From assembly GCF_000176915.2 (NCBI RefSeq), contig NC_014844.1, positions 3,472,001 to 3,536,000 of the forward strand: a stretch of 64,000 bases of DNA, given 5' to 3'. The notes below the pieces were generated by a model, which worked only from the letters and a program-made list of their open reading frames with translations, was not told the DNA's origin and did not search any database. Numbering within the stretch: position 1 is the stretch's first letter; the number at the start of each line of letters is the position of its first letter. Positions 7,560 to 13,823 of the stretch are shown here, piece by piece. This stretch comes from Pseudodesulfovibrio aespoeensis Aspo-2. Its GTDB lineage: Bacteria; Desulfobacterota; Desulfovibrionia; Desulfovibrionales; Desulfovibrionaceae. Made by a program: the position numbers and the translations under genes.

Positions 7560-8324
7560 TTAAGTGTTGCGAACTGGTTTTTCCCAGTCGTGAGTAAAGC
7601 CCTTCAAGTAGCTTTTCACCCTTTCCAGGAACTCTGCCGTTTCATCGGCCACACTGGTATTCTCGCACAAAAAGTCATGTTGGAACGTATATAGCCCGTT
7701 GGAAACCAAATAATGTATATCTCGCTTGTTTCGTCCCTGCCGAGAATATTCATATTGTTCTATAAAGTTGTGGTAGCAGACAGATTTTGAGAAGAAGTTC
7801 CTGATTCTCTCGCTCTGTGTTCCTTCATGGCGACTATTGTCAGGATTAGTATATGAGTAAGCAGCGCAAAGATGAAGTACAGGGTTATAATTTTTCATAC
7901 ATTTATCATAAGTCCTTGTAGAAAATGACTGTTGCTTTCCTTTTTTTGAATTCTCTCTACCTTTAAACCCTTCTTTCAACAAGTAGAATGCCTTGTTCAA
8001 ACTAGGGTCATTTGCTTCTATTAAAGTCATTGCATTCAAAAATCGAATAATCTCACCAGTTCTTCTTGCATATGTTTTTCTAGACAAAATTTCATCATTG
8101 ATCGAGTTCCTAGCGATAAGAATTTTTCTATAGCGAGCAGCAAGCTCACAGTTGCTTGCTTTGCCGAAATGCTTGTTTGTTCTATCAGGGTTGCCAAACG
8201 CATATTTAAGCATCCTGAAATGAAATATATTTTTCTGCATTTCAGCATCGTATGGTGCAAGCATGTAGCTAAACGCCAAATACCACTTGAACAAAAGCCT
8301 TTTCTCATTAACAGGAATAACCAT
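7560..8324 (-). CDS. Orphan hypothetical protein, AT-rich
   Basis: The 254-residue protein is not recognised. It is basic, rich in Asn, Lys, Arg and Tyr, has no signal peptide or membrane segment, and shows segments such as YRKILIARNSINDEILSRKT and ERIRNFFSKSVCYHNFIEQY that suggest an all-helical soluble protein. A good ribosome site (AGAGG) precedes the ATG at 8324. Base composition is far more AT-rich than the surrounding chromosome, a sign of transfer with the island. It is divergent from the primase-type ATPase gene. Candidates would be an accessory or defence function, but nothing in the sequence decides this. Confidence 0.55.
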   Translation of the reverse strand: MVIPVNEKRLLFKWYLAFSYMLAPYDAEMQKNIFHFRMLKYAFGNPDRTNKHFGKASNCELAARYRKILIARNSINDEILSRKTYARRTGEIIRFLNAMTLIEANDPSLNKAFYLLKEGFKGRENSKKGKQQSFSTRTYDKCMKNYNPVLHLCAAYSYTNPDNSRHEGTQSERIRNFFSKSVCYHNFIEQYEYSRQGRNKRDIHYLVSNGLYTFQHDFLCENTSVADETAEFLERVKSYLKGFTHDWEKPVRNT

Positions 8325-8496
8325 GGCGCACCTCTTTGTGTTAAAATCTGAGCAGTTAAGACAAAAAGCATTATCTTCGCTAGGGAAACGCCACTGCCTC
8401 TGTGCACAAAGTCCGACAAGTGGGCGAAGCTAAAGCCATATGGTCAGCGGAAGTGGTTCGCTGACAATTCTTCAATCCAGTTAGGAGGATACTATT

Positions 8497-9564
8497 ATGG
8501 CTAAGAAAAAATCTCAAACCAAAATGGTCAACACGATCATGAGCCAAGCAGAACTTGTTCTCGACCCACACGGGGCTACCTATGTCTGCTGGGGCGAAGG
8601 CCACGAAAAGCAAGTGCAGCCTCTGGAGGCAAAGGAAGTCACGCACTTCATCAGCCGGTTCTATGTTGATGGGAAAAAGAAATTCCCTAGTGATCACATT
8701 ATCGCCGGTGTAAAGAAGGAGCTTGCCTTCTACGCCACAGAACGAGGTCAATTTCGGAACATTGCCACACGAGTAGGTCACCACGATGGGGCGGTCTACT
8801 TTGACTTAGGCAAGCCGGGAGTCATGAGGATTTCAAAGGACAGAATCAAACTCGTCGAAGAGTCAGACATTCTCTTCATTAAACCCTCTAACGCACTCTC
8901 TCTGCCAAAGCCTGATCCGACGGCAAAAAACGACGATGTAAAGAAACTCGCTAGGTTTTTAAATTTCAGCACCGAGGACAGAACCTTGATCCTTGCTTGG
9001 TTAATGTCATTATTCATGCACCAAGGAACCCTCCCCTTGCTGTCAGTGTCCGGGAAACAGGGGTCGGCGAAAAGCACAGCTCTAAAAACACTCAAGCAAA
9101 CGGTAGACCCCTGCGAAGCTCCTTTAATTGGATTGCCAAGAACTGAGGAGGCTCTATTCATAGTGAGCACTTCATACAAATTGATGGCCATAGATAATGT
9201 TTCAAAAATCAGCGGTGGAATGTCTGATGCCATGTGCCAACTTGCCAGCAGCGGAAGCCACACTGGCAGAAAGCTGTATACGAACTCAGAGCTAGTCGTG
9301 ATTAAAGGAAGAGCCCTGATAGGAATCAACGGGATTGGTGTTGAAATTACTCGACCAGACCTTCTAAGCAGAACAATCCTGGTTGATGCCCTTCCATTAG
9401 ATGGGAGGCATGTCACGGAGAGTCAACTCAATAGATTGTTCACTAAAAACCACCCAGCCATACTCGGATCGATAATCAAGGGAGTACAGACTGCACTGAA
9501 AAGGCATGATTCAATTACATCTAACAGCACACACAGGATGGCAGACCTGATCAACTGGAGCATT
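8497..9564 (+). pseudogene. Phage/plasmid primase-type P-loop ATPase, 3' end lost at IS3
   Basis: The first 356 codons are element-derived, then the frame enters the IS3 end and stops at 9594. The N-terminal part (~1-145) is like the linker before the helicase domain. At ~190 lies a variant Walker A, SVSGKQGSAKSTALKTL, followed by PRTEEALFIVS, the Walker B-like LMAIDNVS and RPDLLSRTILVDALP. This arrangement matches the ATPase portion of primase-helicase proteins of mobile elements. The 5' end is intact (GGAGG, then ATG at 8497). It would have replicated or processed an element; the missing C-terminus and the change of gene across the IS make it a pseudogene. Confidence 0.7.
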
Positions 9565-10434
9565 TGTAAAGTCCCCTTTCATAGGGCCAGTTAACGGTAG
9601 AGACTCCCGACAGTTTTCGGGGGGGTTGCCCAGAGGGCAGGGGGTACCCCCTGCCCTCTGGGCAGCAAAATTTATCGGCGACATATTCCCCAGGGATTCA
9701 TGAGGACGTCCCTCGTTGTACTCACGGATAAAGTCCTCCGTAATGGCCCGAACTTCGCTCAGGCTGTTGAACACGTACAAATCAAGCACTTCTTCTCTGT
9801 AGGTCCGGTTGAACCGCTCGATGTATGAGTTCTGGGTGGGCTTGCCAGGCTGAATGAACTCCAGATTCACGCCATGCGATTCTGCCCAGGCCGCCATGAC
9901 AGTCCCCGAGAACTCCGGACCATTGTCCATTCGCAACCTTTCGGGATAGCAGCCACGCTCTTCGGCGACCCGATCCAGCACCCTTACCACTCTTCCTGCT
10001 GGCATATTGGTATCGATTTCCACGGCCAAGGCCTCACGGTTGTAATCATCTACAGCGTTGAAAGTCCTGAAGACGCGACCGCTGTAAAGGGTGTCCCGCA
10101 TGAAATCGATCGACCAGCAATGGTTTGGCGCAAGCGGCTGGGCCACTGCCGTCCGAGAGGCTTGCGGAAGCCGCTTCTTGGCCTTGCGCTTCAGGTTCAT
10201 TTTCAAGAGGCAGTAAACCCTCCAAACCTTCTTGTGGTTCCAGGGCTTGCCCTGCTGTCGAAGGACGTTGAAAAGTTTACTGAAGCCCCATGTAGGCTTT
10301 TTCTCGGCCAGTTCAGTCAAGGCTGCGATGACATCGCTATCGTCCCGCGGGTGCGGCTTGTAGGCGTAGTAGCTCCTACTGATGCCCATGGCCGCGCAGG
10401 CCTTGCGCGAGCTCAGCTCAAACGCGTTGACCAT
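9511..10434 (-). CDS. IS3 transposase OrfB (DDE integrase domain)
   Basis: It contains the HTH_21 region (RKACAAMGISRSYYAYKPH) and the rve catalytic core with Asp in HCWSIDFMRDTLYSGR, Asp in RMDNGPEFSG and Glu in NSYIERFNRTYREE. Made by fusion with OrfA through a -1 frameshift at the eight-T run 10473-10480 (an A-run in the mRNA). The frame has no stop before the element's end and reads 54 bp into the flank, and its last part translates a 38-bp palindrome, so the C-terminal ~45 residues are not native IS407-like sequence. Confidence 0.9.
   Translation of the reverse strand: MVNAFELSSRKACAAMGISRSYYAYKPHPRDDSDVIAALTELAEKKPTWGFSKLFNVLRQQGKPWNHKKVWRVYCLLKMNLKRKAKKRLPQASRTAVAQPLAPNHCWSIDFMRDTLYSGRVFRTFNAVDDYNREALAVEIDTNMPAGRVVRVLDRVAEERGCYPERLRMDNGPEFSGTVMAAWAESHGVNLEFIQPGKPTQNSYIERFNRTYREEVLDLYVFNSLSEVRAITEDFIREYNEGRPHESLGNMSPINFAAQRAGGTPCPLGNPPENCRESLPLTGPMKGDFTNAPVDQVCHPVCAVRCN
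9627..9664. repeat. 38-bp perfect palindrome inside IS3
   Basis: TGCCCAGAGGGCAGGGGGT is followed directly by its exact complement, with no spacer. It lies within the 3' part of orfB, about 60 bp from the IS end. It could be a terminator-like hairpin blocking read-through, or a small inserted palindrome that extended orfB. Confidence 0.9.
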
Positions 10435-10466
10435 GTGCGTGACAACTTCCTTGCGTTGAACTGGCC

Positions 10467-10733
10467 TCAGAGTTTTTTTTCGATTACATCCTTGAGCGCC
10501 ATGTTTTCCAGGCTGAGGTCGGCGAACATCTGCTTGAGCTTACGGTTCTCCGCTTCGAGATCCTTCATCCGTTGGATATCGGATGCCTCCATGCCGCCAT
10601 ACTTTGACTTCCACTTGTAGTACGTGGCGCTGCTCACGCCGTGCTCGCGGCAGACATCGACGACAGTCCGTCCGCCTTCCACTGCCTTCAGGATCTTGAC
10701 GATCTGGTACTCACTGAACTTCGATTTACGCAT
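10467..10733 (-). CDS. IS3 transposase OrfA (HTH)
   Basis: The 88-residue protein MRKSKFSEYQIVKILKAVEG has the HTH_Tnp_1 domain (VVDVCREHGVSSATYYKWKS) followed by a leucine-zipper helix (ENRKLKQMFADLSLENMALK). ATG at 10733 is chosen because AGGAG lies 9 bp upstream; the frame itself continues further upstream without homology. It ends in EKKL within the slippery A-run used to make OrfAB. Confidence 0.9.
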   Translation of the reverse strand: MRKSKFSEYQIVKILKAVEGGRTVVDVCREHGVSSATYYKWKSKYGGMEASDIQRMKDLEAENRKLKQMFADLSLENMALKDVIEKKL

Positions 10734-10804
10734 ACAAAACTCCTGTCCCATTTTGGGCCAGAAGTCTCTACTTGGCAATGGACCTAGTTTACGGGGACTT
10801 TACA

Positions 10805-11179
10805 CAGGACCACGTGCTTGTAGTCCGAGGGTTCCATGTTGCCCCGGAGCTTGTCTGCCGTCTTGAACAACTCAGCCTCGATGCCCAAGGCCGCCTCGTC
10901 GTTCTTTTTGACTGCGTTGGCCCCGTTTTTCTTCGGGGCGGTGCCCTTGGGAGCCTCCTTGGCTTTGGCCTCTTGTTCCCGCCCGGTCATGAACACGGAG
11001 CCGCCCCGTCCACGGCCTTTCTGGATGGCCCCTTCCTCCAACAGCGCATCGCGCACAACGTCGTATTCATCCGCCGACCAGTCCAGAGCTTCCCGCAGCG
11101 TGATATTCCCGGCCTTGCCGCCGAGGCCGCTCAAGGCCGTCAGAAACTGGTTGCGTTGTTCGTCCTTCGTCACTGTCAC
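10805..11179 (-). pseudogene. hsdM fragment (type I restriction-modification methylase, N-terminus)
   Basis: From a GTG at 11179 the frame encodes an N-terminal winged-helix extension (LREALDWSADEYDVVRDALL), a Lys/Ala-rich linker, then FKTADKLRGNMEPSDYKHVV, the hallmark start of the HsdM_N domain. IS3 cuts the gene exactly after KHVVL, so the methylase domain with its NPPF motif, hsdS and hsdR are all gone. About 125 residues of a protein normally over 600 remain, so it cannot be functional. Confidence 0.82.
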
Positions 11180-11279
11180 TTCCCGTGAAATGGGTTTGGA
11201 AACAAAAGCATGGCATCGCCTGCCAACAAACCAGTTAGTAACGCATGGTCGATGCAAAATCTAGAAGAAGAGCAGGCAA

Positions 11280-11614
11280 TGGGAGATTGCCATTACACCT
11301 CTACGACACCGCAAGCGGCAAATGGCGGCTCTCCCCCTTACGACATCGTGCCCCAACCCCGGCGCGACGGCGACGACGCCAGCCGCCTGACTCTGGGCAT
11401 CGGCAAACAGGGCCGGGTCGCCACGCTCGACAACGCGTTGTCACGATGGGCTGATTTCGATCTCGATTTGCCCAAGGCCCGGGAAAGCGCCCAGAGCATG
11501 ACCGCATTGGTTCGCGAGAACTGGCGGGAGCAGAACGAGCGGGCGGGTGTGCCAGAGGTGAAAAATCGGTTGATTGAGGAAGCGTATCGGGGTGCTGTTT
11601 CGGCGGAGAAATAG
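11280..11614 (+). pseudogene. hipA fragment (toxin kinase C-terminus), frameshifted
   Basis: HLYDTASGKWRLSPL (from ~11291, one frame) continues after a one-base shift near 11338 as PYDIVPQPRRDGDD, LTLGIGKQGRVATLDNALSR, the typical C-terminal part of HipA kinases (LSPxYDxVP and ATLDNAL motifs). The N-terminal domain and catalytic loop are missing, and no hipB is visible. It is divergent from the hsdM remnant, and both may come from one former defence/toxin locus. Confidence 0.7.
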
Positions 11615-11642
11615 ACCCATCCCTCGTGGTTTGACCAGAATG

Positions 11643-12312
11643 TTAGCAGCTTTGTGAAACACCCTTTGCCCAACCGCAATAGAGTCTCACGCTGGGGCCT
11701 TCCAACAATTCATGAAGGCGCCCAATTTGGGCTTTTTGCCCATACAAACTCAAGAAATTTGAATAGTCATCAAACCAGTCATCATTTTCTGAGAAGGAAT
11801 GAACAAGCATAATGGCACTCGTCGCATGGAATTGCTCAGCCACGATCAGCGAAGAGGCTGTCCGATGGAAAAGTTGGTATCGAAGGTCTGGAAAAAGCTC
11901 ACCTTCCAGCTGTAACTTCTTCTGCAAGTAAGCTAAACGCTTCTTCTTACCTTCAGAATCATTGTTTCTCCAATCTCCGAGAGTAGGACCGAATGACTCT
12001 GAAGCCTTCCCTTCCACCATAATAACGACAAGCTCTTCATCATTCCCTGCTAGAACGAAAAGATCATTCTGAGAGGGTCTGCTCCCACCAGGCAAAGGAA
12101 CTTGGTATTCAGGAACTGCGAAAAGAATTTTGAGGCTGTCAAAGGCAGGCTTAGTGTTAAGGAGTGCTTGTACTTCTTCGGGAAAACCTTCAGCAGTTTC
12201 CCAGCTATACGCAAGTTCCTTGGCAGAGTACCCCGCCTTCCATTGTTTGATTGGATCGGCAAGGAACCGCCTCCAATCCTCTGGGCCTGTCGTGGGGGTG
12301 CATATTCTTTTT
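11643..12312 (-). pseudogene. DUF6946-like gene, 5' end cut by IS1595
   Basis: A continuous frame of about 223 codons runs from the IS1595 left end (12312) to the stop at 11643: TPTTGPEDWRRFLADP, WKAGYSAKELAYSWE, GFPEEVQALL, VPEYQVPLPGGSRPSQND, VVIMVEGKASESFGPT, YQLFHRTASSLIVAE and MLVHSFSENDDWFDDYSNFL. This matches a family I believe is DUF6946 (about 220 residues), often found in defence or mobile regions. Only a few N-terminal residues and the start codon appear lost. An internal ATG at 12095 would give a shortened protein, less likely to work. Family function is unknown to me. Confidence 0.62.
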
Positions 12313-13034
12313 GGGGCTGTCCTAGCTAACTAGGATTTTCCCCGCTGATTAATCCACTTTTTCAGTTGCTTGAGTAACATTTTATGGTCACCACAATTGA
12401 ACCGCCACTCACACTCTTTAAGGAACAGGAAAAAACTGTCCCTGGGGATGCCGTTGAACCGGCGGAGGTGGCGCTTGGCTTGGTTCCAAAAGTTCTCAAT
12501 CCCATTGATGTGGTTTTGCCTGTCCACGAACCTTTCAGAGTGATTGATCCGCACATGGTGGAAGTCCGAGACATCCAGCGCATCATAGCTTCTGAAAGCG
12601 TCAGTGTACACGATACTGTCCGGCAAGATCATGCGCTCCATGATGGGGAGAAGTGTCGTGCTCCGGGCGTTTGGGATCATGACCGTATAAACCCGCCCTC
12701 CACGCTTCAACAAGCCGAAAACAGGGACTTTCCCTGCAGCACCTCGACCGCGCTTGCCTTTCCTGACTCCTCCGAAATAGCTCTCATCAACTTCAATCTC
12801 ACCGTCGAATGGCGATGCCTTTTCCATCTCATCGGCAATGATTTTCCTCAGCCGAGTGAAAAACGTGGCCGCCGTGTTCTTGTTGACGTCCACCAGTTGA
12901 GCGGCAGCACGTGCCGTTGTGCCGGCAATGAAGTGCTCAATGAGCCTGGCCCGCTTCTGTGGGCTGAGCCTGCTTTTCCTTTCGTACATGATGCCATCCT
13001 AAGCCTAAGCGGAGTGCTTAGCTAGGACAGCCCC
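12313..13034 (-). mobile_element. IS1595-family element, 722 bp
   Basis: The left end GGGGCTGTCCTAGCTAA (12313-12329) is repeated inverted at the right end (to 13034). The adjacent bases TTCTTTT(T/C) also match in inverted orientation on both sides, so the true tips may be a few bases further out. No 8-bp target duplication is visible with these ends. It separates the DUF6946-like gene from its start region. Confidence 0.85.
12330..12989 (-). CDS. IS1595-family transposase
   Basis: The 219-residue protein has a HTH region (LIEHFIAGTTARAAAQLVDV), then a DDE ISXO2-like domain with EVDESYFGGVRKGKRGRG (first Asp), IVYTDAFRSYDAL (second Asp) and GIENFWNQAKRHLRRFNG (final Glu/Asn region). The N-terminal zinc ribbon of longer IS1595 transposases is absent, as in some subgroups. 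The frame fills the element between the inverted repeats and looks intact. Confidence 0.9.
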   Translation of the reverse strand: MYERKSRLSPQKRARLIEHFIAGTTARAAAQLVDVNKNTAATFFTRLRKIIADEMEKASPFDGEIEVDESYFGGVRKGKRGRGAAGKVPVFGLLKRGGRVYTVMIPNARSTTLLPIMERMILPDSIVYTDAFRSYDALDVSDFHHVRINHSERFVDRQNHINGIENFWNQAKRHLRRFNGIPRDSFFLFLKECEWRFNCGDHKMLLKQLKKWINQRGKS

Positions 13035-13042
13035 GAAAAGAA

Positions 13043-13378
13043 ACACCATCGAGTTGCTCCGGCTTCTTTGAGAAAAAACTCCGCATTACGTCGTCCTTGT
13101 TGCCTTTGTTCGTTACACGTCAACGTTGTTTTCCGTTTTTTAGACTCTTCTTGTTGAAAAGGTCTAGGGATTCGTGCAAAAATTTGGCAAGGCTCACCCA
13201 TCATCGCTCAATGTGTCAATCGCTGAAAAACTTCTGGCAAATACGTCACCAACAACCAAAATCCTCCGTGGCTCGTCCGTGGCTCCATGCGTATCAAACG
13301 TGCTTTTCGTGGCGTTGGTGGCGTTTGCAAACGGCTGAAATCACGTAGGTAAGCGGCCTTCCGTGGTTTTCAGTATAC
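13043..13378. other. Gene-free right end of island 1
   Basis: I see no credible gene in this stretch. It holds the 79-bp scar repeat at 13266-13344 and leads directly into attR. Confidence 0.6.
13266..13344. repeat. Scar repeat copy A, upstream of attR
   Basis: From CCGTGGCT to TGAAATCAC this 79-bp stretch matches 32093-32170 with about ten differences and one gap (roughly 87% identity by eye). Both copies sit immediately upstream of a copy of the tRNA-Glu 3' end, so the repeat belongs to the right end of elements that use this site. Confidence 0.85.
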
Positions 13379-13465
13379 CCTCTCACGCCGGCAACAGGGG
13401 TTCAAACCCCCTTGGGGACGCCAAGTAAATACAACGGGTTACAGCGAAAGCTGTAACCCGTTTTT
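13379..13465. repeat. attR: second copy of the tRNA-Glu 3' end plus terminator
   Basis: It is identical to 5241-5306 for the first 66 bp, and the match continues after one mismatch to 13465. It includes a duplicate of the tRNA terminator (stem 13435-13444/13451-13460, then five T). Only the 3' half of the tRNA is present, so no second tRNA is made. It marks the right boundary of island 1 and the left boundary of the older region beyond. Confidence 0.93.
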
Positions 13466-13489
13466 CGTTTGCATGCCGATTTACGCTTC

Positions 13490-13670
13490 GTGAGGCGTGA
13501 AAAGTGAAGTGCTTCACCCCGGCCTTTTCGCACAGAATCTTCATGAGGTGCTGCCGCCACTTGTAGGGCGACCAGATATCGCGACAGAACACCAACTTGG
13601 GAATCCGCTTCCTGGAGCGTTCCCCAAGCTCACGCCGGAGGCGCTTGGTCAGGTTGTTGGCCTTCCTTTT
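13490..13670 (-). pseudogene. Remnant of a second tyrosine integrase
   Basis: On the minus strand, LTKRLRRELGERSRKRIPKL leads into VFCRDIWSPYKWRQHLMKIL and AGVKHFTFHA. This is a diverged copy of the island integrase segment around HVFCRSDGTPYKWRQHLMKI. It breaks off at the HxxR motif, and neither the Arg-I region nor the Tyr region is present. It has the same orientation and the same distance relation to an att copy as the intact integrase, so it is what remains of an earlier element in this tRNA site. Confidence 0.8.
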
Positions 13671-13747
13671 TGGCTGGTTGGGGGAATGACATGCAGCCAC
13701 GCGCAACAAGTCCAGCAAGGGGGCGTTGCAGTTCGGTCATTTTCGAC

Positions 13748-13777
13748 TTGCACAACTCAAAAAAACTTACATATAGA
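13748..13777 (+). promoter_or_regulatory. Promoter candidate of the RsbU-like gene
   Basis: TTGCAC (13748-13753) and TATAGA (13772-13777) are 18 bp apart in an A/T-rich patch about 45 bp before the start codon. Confidence 0.4.
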
Positions 13778-13823
13778 ATAGTAAAGTGGTATCTCTGTCG
13801 ACTGAGGAGTTTGAACAACTTTG

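Larger units (their letters stand above)
9565..10804 (-). mobile_element. IS3-family element (IS407-like), 1240 bp
   Basis: The ends begin TG and finish CA. The left end TGTAAAGTCCCC...GTAGAGAC (9565-9604) and the reverse complement of the right end (10764-10804) share TGTAAAGTCCCC at the tip and GTAGAGAC inside, an imperfect inverted repeat of about 40 bp. The flanks ATT (left) and CAG (right) do not form a target duplication. The left neighbour is a truncated ATPase and the right neighbour a truncated hsdM, so the copy probably marks a deletion or inter-copy recombination. Confidence 0.88.
5241..13465. mobile_element. Genomic island 1, integrated in tRNA-Glu
   Basis: The 8.2-kb segment is bounded by the 87-bp direct repeat of the tRNA-Glu end. 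It has an integrase facing the tRNA, an overlapping HTH protein that could be the excisionase or regulator, AT-rich cargo at 7.5-9.5 kb unlike the flanks, and remnants of replication, restriction-modification and toxin-antitoxin genes interrupted by two insertion sequences. Most cargo is broken, so the island is decaying, but the integrase frame is intact. Confidence 0.88.

Noticed and set aside
13379-13423. Second tRNA-Glu gene
   Set aside because: Only the 3' half is present; the acceptor 5' strand and D-arm are missing, so it is an attachment-site copy.
13383-13718. 111-codon frame as a real gene
   Set aside because: Its middle third is a broken piece of the island integrase and the rest reads through the tRNA-Glu end copy, so it is a remnant.
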